64,000 nucleotides of DNA from Endozoicomonas sp965196975. GTDB lineage: Bacteria > Pseudomonadota > Gammaproteobacteria > Pseudomonadales > Endozoicomonadaceae. The stretch is from NCBI RefSeq assembly GCF_965196975.1, contig NZ_OZ239981.1:2046001-2110000 (forward strand), read 5' to 3'. The notes beneath the pieces were generated by a model. That model searched no databases. It was given only the letters and a program-made list of their open reading frames with translations, and was not told the DNA's origin. Below are positions 17,710 to 27,149 of the stretch, in pieces. A program made the translations under genes and the position numbers. Each line of letters begins with the position of its first letter. Within the stretch, counting starts at the first letter, position 1.

Positions 17710-18399
17710 TTATCCCTCCTGAGGTGCCATTGCTGCCAAATCGTCCAATTTGAGTTGCAGCAATGGACGGTTTAAACCGTTATTTTGTGCTGCTTCAACC
17801 GCCTTCTGGTAGGCGACTTCTGCCTGTTTACGGTCACCCAAAGCAAGAAATGCATCGCCTTTGGCTGACTCAACCGTCGCCTCGTAAGACTTACCAGCAT
17901 TCAATTTGGTCAGAATATCAAGCGCCTGCTGTGCATTATCGGTTGATTCGCTTAATAGCACTCTGGCAAGCCGAACACTGGCCATCGTTGCGACTTCAGG
18001 TGCAGGCTTCTGTGTCAGTACCCATTCAAGGGAGGCGCGGGCAGCACCTAACTGATTATCCTGAACCTGCTGCTGAGCCAGAAAAAGTGTTGCAAACGCT
18101 GCATACTGACTGCTGGCGTAATCATCCTGCAATGAAGAAACAACATGACTTACCGTTGCTTTCTGCTCTTCGGTCAGCGGCGCGGCAAACTGAGATTGTT
18201 GCTCAAGAGACAGAGTATCCAGCAGATTCTGATAAAGCGCAGAAGCTTCCGAAATTTCCTGACTCTGTGTCTTCTGCCAGTAGTTGTAACCGGATACTGC
18301 TGCCAGCGTGATGGCAACTCCGAGTACGACAGGCTGGCCATAGTCTTTCCATAGATTCTTAAGCAGTTCCACCTGCTCTTCATCAGATTGGTAACTCAC
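17710..18399 (-). CDS. yfgM: YfgM-type tetratricopeptide membrane protein
   Basis: 229 residues. The N-terminal cytoplasmic stretch (SDEEQVELLKNLWKDYG) is followed by one membrane helix (PVVLGVAITLAAVSGYNYW, residues 23-41) and a periplasmic TPR region (for example AKGDAFLALGDRKQAEVAYQKAV near residues 183-205). YfgM is an ancillary SecYEG-associated protein that hands secreted proteins to periplasmic chaperones. Neighbours hisS and bamB are in the standard order. Confidence 0.92.
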   Translation of the reverse strand: MSYQSDEEQVELLKNLWKDYGQPVVLGVAITLAAVSGYNYWQKTQSQEISEASALYQNLLDTLSLEQQSQFAAPLTEEQKATVSHVVSSLQDDYASSQYAAFATLFLAQQQVQDNQLGAARASLEWVLTQKPAPEVATMASVRLARVLLSESTDNAQQALDILTKLNAGKSYEATVESAKGDAFLALGDRKQAEVAYQKAVEAAQNNGLNRPLLQLKLDDLAAMAPQEG

Positions 18400-18476
18400 C
18401 CTTTACTCCTGACTTCTTTCCTGAAACCGTTAACAGTACGCTCATCTCAATGAGCAGCTTACTGAACAGCGGTATT

Positions 18477-19760
18477 CTATAATACTTTTTGCAAATGCCC
18501 GGCTACGTCGGCGATTGGCAGCTGTTGCTGGGCTTCGTCAGTCCTCAGAGACTTCACAGTAACCATCCCAGCACCCAGCTCATCTTCACCCAGAATGAGA
18601 GCATAGGCAGCACCGCTGCGATCTGCACGTTTCATTTGAGCTTTAAAGCCGCCGCCTCCACAATTCATGAGAATCTTCAGCTGTGGCAGTGCGTCACGAA
18701 GTCTTTCCACGACAGGAAGTACTCTGTGTCCCACACCCTCACCAACAGCAACAACGGCGATATCCATCCGGTTAGAAACACTCTCCGGCAGGAGATGAAG
18801 AGTCTCCAGCATCAATACCAGACGCTCAATACCCATGGCAAAACCTACTGCAGAAGTAGTTTTTCCACCCAGCATTTCAACCAGAGCATCATAACGGCCA
18901 CCAGCACACACCGTGCCCTGAGCTCCCAGACTCTCGGTCACCCACTCAAAAACGGTTCTTCCATAATAATCAAGACCACGCACCAACCTTGGATTCACTC
19001 GATAGGGAATACCCGCTTCATCAAGAATCTGTTTCAGTTCAGCAAAGTGAACCCGGGATTCTTCATCCAGATAGTCAAACAGCTCAGGTGCATCGGCAAC
19101 AATTTTCTGAGTGTTAGGGTCTTTACTGTCCAGAATTCTTAACGGATTAATGGTCAGGCGGCGACGGCTATCCTCATCCAGCTCTGACTCGTAATCCTTA
19201 AGATAAGTGACCAGCGCTTCACGATAACGGATTCGAGCTTCCAGAGTACCCAGAGTATTCAGCTCCAGCGTAACATGCTTTGACAAACCAAGCTTCTGCC
19301 AGAATCGTGCAGTCATCATAATCATTTCTGCATCAATATCTGGTCCGGTCATGCCATAAGCTTCAACACTGATCTGATGAAACTGACGATAACGGCCTTT
19401 TTGAGGACGCTCGTATCGAAACATGGGCCCAGAGGTCCATAACCGCTGAATCTGATTGTAAAACAGCCCCTGCTGAATTCCAGCACGAACAACACCTGCA
19501 GTAGCCTCAGGACGAAGAGAAAGCTTGTCACCATTGCGGTCTTCAAAGGTGTACATCTCTTTCTCAACAATATCCGTGCCGGAACCAATGCCCCGGCTGA
19601 ACAGGGCAGAGCTTTCAACAATAGGAATCCGGATTTCCTGATACCCATAAGTGGTCAGAACAGAGCGTACTTGATGCTCGAGGTACTGCCAGACCGGAGT
19701 CTGTTCGGGAAGAATATCATTCATCCCACGGATGGCTTGAAGCTGCTTGCCCAAGTTCAA
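18477..19760 (-). CDS. hisS: Histidyl-tRNA synthetase
   Basis: 427-residue class II synthetase. The N-terminus QAIRGMNDILPEQ is diagnostic. Motif 2 is FRYERPQKGRYRQFHQ, the histidine-specific loops are LVRGLDYYGRTVFEW (near residue 258) and the following GGRYD, and motif 3 is VGFAMGIERL. It charges tRNA-His in the cytoplasm. In relatives ispG lies immediately upstream; here rodZ follows after only 187 bp of non-coding sequence. Confidence 0.97.
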   Translation of the reverse strand: MNLGKQLQAIRGMNDILPEQTPVWQYLEHQVRSVLTTYGYQEIRIPIVESSALFSRGIGSGTDIVEKEMYTFEDRNGDKLSLRPEATAGVVRAGIQQGLFYNQIQRLWTSGPMFRYERPQKGRYRQFHQISVEAYGMTGPDIDAEMIMMTARFWQKLGLSKHVTLELNTLGTLEARIRYREALVTYLKDYESELDEDSRRRLTINPLRILDSKDPNTQKIVADAPELFDYLDEESRVHFAELKQILDEAGIPYRVNPRLVRGLDYYGRTVFEWVTESLGAQGTVCAGGRYDALVEMLGGKTTSAVGFAMGIERLVLMLETLHLLPESVSNRMDIAVVAVGEGVGHRVLPVVERLRDALPQLKILMNCGGGGFKAQMKRADRSGAAYALILGEDELGAGMVTVKSLRTDEAQQQLPIADVAGHLQKVL

Positions 19761-19947
19761 ATACCCTCAACCTAAAAACACCACATAACATCGCCCGGCT
19801 CGTCAGGCACAGGAGATATGGTTTGAAAATGGGCAACTATAACCGTTAAGGCCTTTCTGTGACAATCCCAGCGGCTCTTTCTTAAAAGAGTTTCCATAGC
19901 AGTTTTCGGTTGATTGATCAGAAAGGCCTGAGTCTAGTGGAGCAGAA
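19761..19947. other. Intergenic gap at the expected ispG position, with inverted repeat
   Basis: 187 bp between rodZ and hisS. It contains 11-bp arms AGGCCTTTCTG (19849-19859) and CAGAAAGGCCT (19919-19929) around 59 nt. No remnant of ispG coding sequence can be recognised. Confidence 0.6.
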
Positions 19948-20907
19948 TCACCCCTGACTATTACCTGTCAATAAGACACTGGCAACTCGGGTACTTGAAT
20001 TCGGTCTGGCCACAGGCTTGCCGTCAAAAAGTATATTTTCCACTCCGGGTGTATTGCCAAATCGAACACTGACCGGAGGAATAACATCCAAGTTAATTGA
20101 GGTACCGGCTATCTGAACAGAAGAAACCAGGGTTTTCCCTGAACCATCCTTAATTTCCACCCAGCAATCTTCTGAAAAATCAATAACAAGAGGCTTACCG
20201 GACTCAAGCACCGGCTTAGTTAACTCATCCTCAGCAGTAACATCCACCACCTCGGCACTCTCAACAGCGATTGGTGGAAACTCTGGCTCTTCAACTTCCT
20301 CAACAGCGTTTTGCAAAGGTTGCTCTTCAACGCCTGAATGAGCCGGAGTAGAGGATAGATCCTCAGTCACTCCCAACGTCTCTTCTCTAAAAACCTCGGA
20401 ATCCGCCATATCAGAGGTCTGAAGAGAGGAGTCAAACTCAACAGGGCGCTCTTCAATACTGGTAATCGCAGCATTTGGCTCAACATCAAGTCGATGATTC
20501 CAGAGATAGTAGCTCAGCCCCCCTAACGACACGACCAGTAACAAAGCCAGCGCATGAACCGGAGAAGGTGCACTATGAGCACGCAGCGGCTTAACTTTTT
20601 TTGAGCCCTGTAGCCTTGGAGTATCAACACCGTCATTGCCAATGTAGAGATCAAAATCTTTGACCAGGTCCTCTCCACTAAGCCCAACCAGCCTGGCGTA
20701 ATTACGGATATAACCACGAACAAACGCAGACTGGGGCAGTACATCAAAAGCACTTTCTTCAATCGCTTTCACATAGCTTTCGGTAATTTTCAGGCTCTCT
20801 GCCACCTCAACTATTGATAGCCCCTGTTTGTTCCGGGCTTCGGCAAGCACACTACCTGGAGAAGCAGGCTGAATGGATTCTTCCTGTTGAGTATCTTGAT
20901 CACTCAT
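19948..20907 (-). CDS. rodZ: Cytoskeletal protein RodZ
   Basis: 319 residues. The N-terminal cytoplasmic helix-turn-helix (VLAEARNKQGLSIVEVAESLKI..., residues 20-90) binds MreB. A membrane helix follows (ALALLLVVSLGGLSYYLW, near residues 118-136), then an acidic low-complexity linker and the C-terminal DUF4115 beta domain (VIDFSEDCWVEIKDGSG, near residue 243). RodZ links MreB filaments to the cell-wall elongation machinery. Its start overlaps the pilW stop by 8 bp, indicating translational coupling. Confidence 0.95.
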   Translation of the reverse strand: MSDQDTQQEESIQPASPGSVLAEARNKQGLSIVEVAESLKITESYVKAIEESAFDVLPQSAFVRGYIRNYARLVGLSGEDLVKDFDLYIGNDGVDTPRLQGSKKVKPLRAHSAPSPVHALALLLVVSLGGLSYYLWNHRLDVEPNAAITSIEERPVEFDSSLQTSDMADSEVFREETLGVTEDLSSTPAHSGVEEQPLQNAVEEVEEPEFPPIAVESAEVVDVTAEDELTKPVLESGKPLVIDFSEDCWVEIKDGSGKTLVSSVQIAGTSINLDVIPPVSVRFGNTPGVENILFDGKPVARPNSSTRVASVLLTGNSQG

Positions 20908-21649
20908 ACCCCAATTGACTCCGATATTGCTTCAGCTCCATAGAGCCTGGATAAAGTCGTTCCAATCGCAGTGCATAACTGGCTGCTTTACCGTGGGCAC
21001 CATTGGCTGTAGCCAAACCAATGCCCAATAATAAGCTGCGTGCACTTTGCTCTGCCACTTCATCAAAAGCCTGATAATGCTGCCATGCCTTATAGAGATT
21101 GCCTTCGTCTCTGTAGATAGTGGCAAGCTCAAGATTGGCTTTTGGCAGATTGTTGTTCAACCTCAGTGCCCGGGTAAAATGCTCAGCTGCCAGTGCCGGT
21201 TTGCCCAGTCGCAAGGCCGCTATACCCATATTTTCAAATGTACGACTACGTTGGGAATAGGAGACATCCTGTGATGCTAGTTCAAACTGGCGATAAGCTT
21301 CATTAATTCTGTTTTTTGAGAAAAGAAAAGCACCAAAGTTGTTACGAATATCGGATGCCCCAGAATCAATGGAAAGTGCTCTTTTGAATGCTTTCTCAGC
21401 GAGAAGGTCTTCGCCCTGACGCTGATAAGCCATTCCCAGCATGCCGTGAACACTGGCTGAGTCAGGCTCTATCTCCAGTGCTCTCTCAAGTGGCTTGACC
21501 GCCCTTTCAGAATACCCTTCCTGAAGATACCCTTTGGCAAGGTTCATATAGTCCACTACAGCTCTGTTTTCATCGACAGGCCGGCTGTCAGTGGTGACAC
21601 AGCCGGTCAGTACCAGTGATACAGAAAACAGTAGTGCAATGGGCTTCAT
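20900..21649 (-). CDS. pilW: Type IV pilus biogenesis lipoprotein PilW/PilF
   Basis: 249 residues from the ATG at 21649, chosen because it gives a proper lipoprotein signal peptide ending LTGC; further in-frame ATGs upstream are less plausible. The mature protein is built of TPR units (YLQEGYSERAVKPLERALEIEPDS, then MAYQRQGEDLLAEKAFKRAL). PilF/PilW is the pilotin that moves the PilQ secretin to the outer membrane. Its location between rlmN and rodZ is conserved in gammaproteobacteria, whether or not pili are made. Confidence 0.92.
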   Translation of the reverse strand: MKPIALLFSVSLVLTGCVTTDSRPVDENRAVVDYMNLAKGYLQEGYSERAVKPLERALEIEPDSASVHGMLGMAYQRQGEDLLAEKAFKRALSIDSGASDIRNNFGAFLFSKNRINEAYRQFELASQDVSYSQRSRTFENMGIAALRLGKPALAAEHFTRALRLNNNLPKANLELATIYRDEGNLYKAWQHYQAFDEVAEQSARSLLLGIGLATANGAHGKAASYALRLERLYPGSMELKQYRSQLGYE

Positions 21650-21782
21650 TCTGACCCCCATGCTCATCCCCACGTAAAAAAACTTCAAATAAAACCGGTA
21701 CTTTTGACTTAATGCGATGTTACAACAAATGACCGTACCCACTTACGTAACTGTATAGTCTCGCCTCAAGCCCAACTAACAC

Positions 21783-22934
21783 CTAGATCTGCCTTGCTGC
21801 TATGTAGCGTTCGCTGCGACGGGTTTTATCCATCACATTACCGACCAACTGACCGCAGGCAGCATCAATATCATCGCCTCTTGTCTTTCTTACGGTGACA
21901 TTAAAGCCAGCCAGCTGCAAACTTTCCTGAAAGCGTCTCACTGCATTATTGCTGGGTCTTTCATATCCTGAATGAGGAAACGGATTGAAAGGAATAAGGT
22001 TTATCTTGCAGGGCACATCGTTCAGCAAAGCAATCAGTTGCTGCGCATGTTCAGGCTGATCATTAACACCAGCAAGCAGCGTATACTCGATCGTAACGAC
22101 CCGTTTGCTGTCCGTCAAACTGTTCATGTAATGATGGATCGCGTCAAGCAGCTGATCCAGTGGGTACTTCCGGTTGATCGGAACCAGTTGATTTCTCAGT
22201 TCATTATTTGGTGCATGCAGTGACACAGCCAATGAAACATTAGACACCTCGCTTAACTTTCTCAGCGCAGGAACGACGCCCGATGTACTCAGGGTTACCC
22301 GTCGTTTTGACAGCCCATAACCCAGGTCATCCATCATCAGATCCATGGCATCAACGACATTATCGAAGTTCATCAATGGTTCGCCCATACCCATCATGAC
22401 CACATTGGTAATGGATCGATCCATCTTTGCCGGTACATTACCAAAATGACGCGCTGCTACCCACACCTGCCCAATGATTTCAGCCACTGTCAGGTCAGAG
22501 TTAAACCCCTGCTTACCCGTAGAGCAGAAACTGCAATCCAGGGAACAACCTGCCTGGGAGGAGACGCACAGGGTTCCGCGCCCATTATCCGGGATGAATA
22601 CCGTTTCAACACAGCTGCCACTGGCAACGCGTACAACCCACTTGCAGGTTCCATCCTCAGAAAAATGACTGCTGACCACCTCAGGACCACGAATTTCAGC
22701 ATTGGCTTTAAGCCGCTCACGAAGTGACTTACTGATGTTCGTCATATCATCAAAGTCATCAACACGATGATGGTGAATCCACTTCAATACCTGCTCAGCA
22801 CGGAATTTTTTCTCACCAATGGTGAGAAAGAAGGCTTCCATTTTTTTTCGAGAAAGCCCCAGCAAATTTACTTTTGTCTGTTCACCAGCCAGTTCACTGG
22901 CCTGATCGATAGATGGCTCGATCAATTCTGACAT
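21783..22934 (-). CDS. rlmN: 23S rRNA A2503 / tRNA A37 C2-methyltransferase RlmN
   Basis: 383-residue radical-SAM enzyme. The Fe-S cluster motif is CSLDCSFCSTGKQGF (near residues 130-144), SAM-binding stretches include GMGEPLMNFDNV, and the C-terminal catalytic Cys is in DIDAACGQL (near residue 359). RlmN methylates 23S rRNA A2503 and A37 of some tRNAs. A 10-bp-stem hairpin separates it from ndk. Confidence 0.97.
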   Translation of the reverse strand: MSELIEPSIDQASELAGEQTKVNLLGLSRKKMEAFFLTIGEKKFRAEQVLKWIHHHRVDDFDDMTNISKSLRERLKANAEIRGPEVVSSHFSEDGTCKWVVRVASGSCVETVFIPDNGRGTLCVSSQAGCSLDCSFCSTGKQGFNSDLTVAEIIGQVWVAARHFGNVPAKMDRSITNVVMMGMGEPLMNFDNVVDAMDLMMDDLGYGLSKRRVTLSTSGVVPALRKLSEVSNVSLAVSLHAPNNELRNQLVPINRKYPLDQLLDAIHHYMNSLTDSKRVVTIEYTLLAGVNDQPEHAQQLIALLNDVPCKINLIPFNPFPHSGYERPSNNAVRRFQESLQLAGFNVTVRKTRGDDIDAACGQLVGNVMDKTRRSERYIAARQI

Positions 22935-22950
22935 CTTATTAATACCTCAA

Positions 22951-22980
22951 AGCCATCAGAAGGCCTCCCCTCTGATGGCT
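22951..22980 (-). terminator. Hairpin between ndk and rlmN
   Basis: Perfect 10-bp stem AGCCATCAGA / TCTGATGGCT with loop AGGCCTCCCC. On the minus strand the tail is TTTGAGG, short for an intrinsic terminator; on the plus strand TATTTTTT follows. It may attenuate readthrough from ndk into rlmN. Confidence 0.5.
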
Positions 22981-23052
22981 TATTTTTTCACGCTCACCCC
23001 GAACACTGTCAGGCCACTGCACACTATCAACTTGCTCAATGGCCAAATTCAG

Positions 23053-23484
23053 TTAACGCGTTCTGGGGCAAATCTCCGAATCTTCGAAGAAGTAGGCCAC
23101 TTCACGCTCAGCAGATGCTACTGAGTCAGATCCATGAACCGCATTTTCATCGATGGTTTCTGCAAAATCAGCCCGAATCGTGCCTTCTGCGGCCTCTTTC
23201 GGATTAGTAGCCCCCATCAATTCACGATTCAGGGCTACCGCATTCTCACCTTCAAGAACTGATACGACGACAGGTCCTGAAGTCATAAAAGCAACCAGGT
23301 CCTTATAGAACGGACGCTCTTTGTGTTCAGCATAAAAGCCCCCAGCCTGCTCATCAGAGAGATGAAGCATCTTGGTCGCCACAACATTCAACCCTGACTG
23401 CTCAAAACGAGCAAGGATTTTACCGATGACACTCTTGGCTACTGCATCAGGTTTTATAATGGATAAAGTGCGCTCTACCGCCAT
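23053..23484 (-). CDS. ndk: Nucleoside diphosphate kinase
   Basis: 143 residues. Starts with ERTLSIIKPDAV (phosphate-binding Lys) and carries the active-site histidine in NAVHGSDSV (about residue 118). It transfers the gamma phosphate from ATP to nucleoside diphosphates. The position between rlmN and the isc operon is conserved in relatives. Confidence 0.97.
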   Translation of the reverse strand: MAVERTLSIIKPDAVAKSVIGKILARFEQSGLNVVATKMLHLSDEQAGGFYAEHKERPFYKDLVAFMTSGPVVVSVLEGENAVALNRELMGATNPKEAAEGTIRADFAETIDENAVHGSDSVASAEREVAYFFEDSEICPRTR

Positions 23485-23910
23485 TACGATCTCCAGATTG
23501 TCATTTTCGTGCCCTTGCGGGATTGTTATTACTTATTAAAAACGTACGACTCTCTCAACTGTCCATAGCTGGAGTTCTGGCAGCATTGTATACAATAGAG
23601 TCGATAGTGTCAGTCCCTTATGCCTCAAGGTAACAAAAATAGCATTTAAACTCTCGCCAGGTTTTAGCAAACAAGACTCATTTCATCAGCATTTTTGTTT
23701 ACAAGAAAACAGCTCTCAAGAGAAAAAATCGACTTAAAAAAGCAAAAACCGTCAACGTCCAGCCCCAAAGGCTCATATATCAAGAGTATAAAAAAAATGC
23801 CTCTAATGAGGCATTTTCATAGTATAGGAGAGCAAACAGGAAAGGATAAACATTCCCAATTACATCAAGCGAAAAGCAAAAAATTACAGCCCTTGGAAGA
23901 TCTCTCAAGC
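23485..23910. other. Intergenic region between isc operon and ndk
   Basis: 426 bp. Holds the isc operon terminator (23790-23817) and presumably the ndk promoter near 23,490-23,600. No gene is recognised. Confidence 0.5.
23790..23817 (-). terminator. Intrinsic terminator of the isc operon
   Basis: On the minus strand the stem AAAATGCCTC / GAGGCATTTT has a 4-nt loop and is followed by a run of eight T. It lies about 95 bp after the iscX stop codon, the right place to end the iscR-iscX transcript. Confidence 0.8.
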
Positions 23911-24114
23911 TCAGTCTTCAGATTCTTCGATCCACGCCATCTGAATGGCCTCAAGAACCTTTTCGCCACAGCGTTCAGGATCATCCTCAAAACTGTCCAG
24001 CGCCAGAATCCAGCTTCTCAGATCAACAAAATTGACATACTTGGGATCCACATCCGGATATGCCTCATAAAGCTCAATGGCGATATCATAAACATCCGAC
24101 CACTTTAAACTCAT
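23911..24114 (-). CDS. iscX: Fe-S assembly protein IscX
   Basis: 67-residue acidic protein with the IscX pattern: LKWSDVYDIAIELYEAYPDVDP at the start, FVDLRSWILALDSFEDDP in the middle, and IQMAWIEE at the end. IscX binds IscS, competes with frataxin and modulates cluster assembly. It is the last gene of the isc operon, 76 nt after fdx. Confidence 0.95.
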   Translation of the reverse strand: MSLKWSDVYDIAIELYEAYPDVDPKYVNFVDLRSWILALDSFEDDPERCGEKVLEAIQMAWIEESED

Positions 24115-24190
24115 TTCCCCACCCCATGATCATTGATAGATCTTGCCCGGAACCAAGCACTAAATACCCCGGGCAGACCAGAAACAGAAA

Positions 24191-24529
24191 TCAACGACGC
24201 TCAGAAACCTGGTTAATGGTGTATTTAGGAATCTCCACCACCAACTCCTCATTACCCACAACAGCCTGACAGCTCAGCCGGGACTCAGGCTCAAGCCCCC
24301 AGGCCTTGTCCAGCATATCCTCTTCGAGCTCATCCGGCTCCTCCATGCTGTCAAAGCCTTCTCTGACAATGACATGACAGGTGGTACAGGCACAGGACTT
24401 TTCACAGGCATGTTCGATCTCAATACCATGCTGCAATGCTGCGTCACACACCGTAACGCCTGGCTCTGCTTCAATTACCGCACCTTCCGGACACAGCTCA
24501 TCGTGGGGTAGAAAAACGATACGAGTCAT
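24191..24529 (-). CDS. fdx: [2Fe-2S] ferredoxin of the ISC system
   Basis: 112 residues. The cluster ligands are in CEKSCACTTC (near residues 42-51) plus a fourth Cys in RLSCQAV (near residue 87). Ferredoxin supplies electrons for sulfur reduction on IscU. Starts 2 nt after the hscA stop codon, so the two are tightly coupled. Confidence 0.96.
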   Translation of the reverse strand: MTRIVFLPHDELCPEGAVIEAEPGVTVCDAALQHGIEIEHACEKSCACTTCHVIVREGFDSMEEPDELEEDMLDKAWGLEPESRLSCQAVVGNEELVVEIPKYTINQVSERR

Positions 24530-24531
24530 AA

Positions 24532-26409
24532 TCAGAACTCCTCCAAATCATCTAACTTCTGTCCGGAAAGAGCCTGACGAATACCCTGATTCATTCGACG
24601 GGCAGCAAATTCTTCACTGGACTTACCAATACGTTCAATTTCGCTGGCAATGGCCTTGGCATCACCGATGTCACGACACTGTTTCAGCGACTCAAGATCT
24701 GCCAGCAATGAAGCATATTCATCTTTGCTCAGCAGTGTCTGACCATCCTTGTCCAGTGCAACCACCAGTGCCTCAATTACACGATCTGCCTCAACCTGCT
24801 GCTCCAGCAACGCCCTTGCATCACGATCATCACCAGCATGCTCAAAGGAATCTTTCAGCATTCGGGAAATATCTGAATCACTGAGACCATAGGAAGGCTT
24901 CACTTGGATACTGCTCTTAACCCCAGTTGACAGCTCCTCCGCAGCAACACTGAGCAGACCATCAGCATCCACCTGAAAGGTCACACGGATTTTCGCACCG
25001 CCTGCAGGCATAGCGGGAATCCCACGCAACTCAAACCGTGCAAGAGAACGGTTATCGCGAATCAGTTCTCGCTCACCCTGGAAGACATGAATGGCCATTG
25101 CTGTCTGGCCATCCTTGTAGGTTGTAAATTCCTGGGCTCGACTGACAGGAATGGTGGTATTTCGATGGATTACCTTTTCCATCAGGCCCCCCATGGTTTC
25201 CAGCCCCAGAGAGAGCGGAATAACATCCAACAGGAGCATATCTTCTGCTGATTTATTGCCAGCCAGAACATTCGCCTGGAGAGCCGCACCCACAGCCACC
25301 ACCCTATCAGGGTCAATCGATGTCAACGGCTGCCTGCCGGAAAACGCCTCAACCCTCTCACGAACCCTGGGTACGCGGGTAGAGCCACCCACCATAACCA
25401 CTTCATCAATCTCATTGGCTTTCAGCCCCGCATCCCGAAGGGACCGTTTGAACGCACGGATGGTACGATCAACCAAAGGATCCACCAGTTCGTTAAACTG
25501 CTCACGGGAAAGCGTCCCACGCCACTCCCCAAAGTTGACTTCAACTTCAGTCCCGGTGGTCAAGGCTTCCTTAGCCCGACAAGCCTCAACCATCGCCTCC
25601 CGAAGCTGCAGTGAGTTAATGGAAGACTCATCAACCCCCGCCTCACGAAGCATCCAGCGCGCCACCATCCGATCAAAGTCATCACCACCCAGGGCAGTAT
25701 CACCACCGGTAGCCATCACTTCAAAAACGCCTTTTTCCAGACGCAAAATCGAGATATCAAACGTTCCGCCGCCAAGATCGTAAACAGCGATAATACCTTC
25801 GCCCCCCTGATCCAGGCCATAAGCAACGGCAGCCGCAGTGGGCTCATTCAACAGACGATAGACTTTCAACCCTGCAAGCCTGGCAGCATCTTTTGTTGCC
25901 TGCCTCTGGGCGTCATCAAAATACGCTGGCACAGTAATCACTGCACCATCCAGATCGCCACCCAATGTCTCTTCTGCACGACCAACCAGAGAACGGAGAA
26001 TCTCAGCAGACACCTCCACCGGACTGACATCACCCCGCCGGGTTTTGATGAACGGCATGCCTTCACTGTTTCCCGAAGCATCGGTGACAAACTGGTAGGG
26101 CAATACACCGCCAAGGGCATCCACATCCTCGAGCCCACGACCCATCATTCGCTTGACAGAGATAATGGTATTTTCCGGGTCAACCAGAGCACTGGCTTTA
26201 GCGGTATTGCCGACATCAACCCTCCCCTCTCCATAGTGAACAACGGAAGGTAAGGTATGATTTCCATCGATATCAGGAAGCGTCTCAGCAGCACCTGATC
26301 GAACAGAAGCGACCAGGGAGTTGGTGGTGCCCAGGTCAATGCCTACAGCACGCTTGTATTGATGAGGTTCCGGAGCCTGTCCCGGCTCGGAAATCTGCAG
26401 TAACGCCAT
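24532..26409 (-). CDS. hscA: Hsp70-type chaperone HscA
   Basis: 625 residues. The ATPase domain opens with VGIDLGTTNSLVA (near residue 22) and contains VYDLGGGTFDISIL; the substrate domain follows after about residue 395. HscA recognises the LPPVK motif of IscU, which is present in the IscU here, and with HscB releases the assembled cluster. Lies 21 nt after hscB. Confidence 0.97.
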   Translation of the reverse strand: MALLQISEPGQAPEPHQYKRAVGIDLGTTNSLVASVRSGAAETLPDIDGNHTLPSVVHYGEGRVDVGNTAKASALVDPENTIISVKRMMGRGLEDVDALGGVLPYQFVTDASGNSEGMPFIKTRRGDVSPVEVSAEILRSLVGRAEETLGGDLDGAVITVPAYFDDAQRQATKDAARLAGLKVYRLLNEPTAAAVAYGLDQGGEGIIAVYDLGGGTFDISILRLEKGVFEVMATGGDTALGGDDFDRMVARWMLREAGVDESSINSLQLREAMVEACRAKEALTTGTEVEVNFGEWRGTLSREQFNELVDPLVDRTIRAFKRSLRDAGLKANEIDEVVMVGGSTRVPRVRERVEAFSGRQPLTSIDPDRVVAVGAALQANVLAGNKSAEDMLLLDVIPLSLGLETMGGLMEKVIHRNTTIPVSRAQEFTTYKDGQTAMAIHVFQGERELIRDNRSLARFELRGIPAMPAGGAKIRVTFQVDADGLLSVAAEELSTGVKSSIQVKPSYGLSDSDISRMLKDSFEHAGDDRDARALLEQQVEADRVIEALVVALDKDGQTLLSKDEYASLLADLESLKQCRDIGDAKAIASEIERIGKSSEEFAARRMNQGIRQALSGQKLDDLEEF

Positions 26410-26430
26410 ATCTGCCTCTTCTCTTCCTGA

Positions 26431-27015
26431 TTAGTCGTCCAACAACTCGGATTCCAGCTGTTCCAATTCAGCCGCCAGCTTTACCATGAACTGCATCTTT
26501 CTTACAACCGTTTCTGCCTGATCAAGATCCTGTTCTGTTCCAGACACCCAGAAACCTTCAAACTTCTGAAGGTATCGATGAATATCCGCATCCACCTGAC
26601 CAGCCAGTTGCTCCACTTCCTGTTCAGGGTTTTTGCTGGACTTGATATCAGCAACAGACTCACGCAACTCCATCTGTTCCATCAGAAACACTGGATCCAT
26701 GATGGTGTTGCGCTCCATATCAACATCGCGGCCAGACAGTTTCAGCAAATAGATTGCCCTGCTCAACGGCTGTTTCAGCGTATTAAAGGCCTCATTAACA
26801 TGGGAAGCATATTGAATAGAGAGGCGCTGCTGACGATCATCATCTCCAGCAAATCGATCAGGATGCACTGCCCGCTGTAACGCCCGGTACTGACTGGACA
26901 GCCGCCGCTGATCAACCTGACAGGAAACAGGCAACTCAAAAAGCTCAAAATAGTTTTTGGTTAAATCAACCACAACGCAATCAAATCCCAAGTCAGAAAT
27001 GACATACTGGAGCAT
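26431..27015 (-). CDS. hscB: J-domain co-chaperone HscB
   Basis: 194 residues as drawn. The J domain has NYFELFELPVSC near the N-terminus and the conserved HPD tripeptide in AVHPDRF (near residue 51); the C-terminal three-helix part binds IscU. Most family members begin just before the NYF.LF motif, so a GTG at 26973 (giving about 180 residues) is an alternative start. It stimulates HscA ATPase activity. Confidence 0.93.
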   Translation of the reverse strand: MLQYVISDLGFDCVVVDLTKNYFELFELPVSCQVDQRRLSSQYRALQRAVHPDRFAGDDDRQQRLSIQYASHVNEAFNTLKQPLSRAIYLLKLSGRDVDMERNTIMDPVFLMEQMELRESVADIKSSKNPEQEVEQLAGQVDADIHRYLQKFEGFWVSGTEQDLDQAETVVRKMQFMVKLAAELEQLESELLDD

Positions 27016-27149
27016 TCAACATAAAAATGTGTGCTCCTTAAATGAATAAGGCCCGACCAGTGTGAACCAGCCGGGCCGCAAGGCAAATCAGCAGTATCAG
27101 CTGACCTCTTTAACAGTATTCATGAAGCCGGAGTGCTTCAGAAGCACCG

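Noticed and set aside
23695..24108. 137-codon plus-strand frame overlapping iscX
   Set aside because: It covers the isc terminator and the antisense of a well-identified gene, and its composition is lysine- and serine-rich noise.
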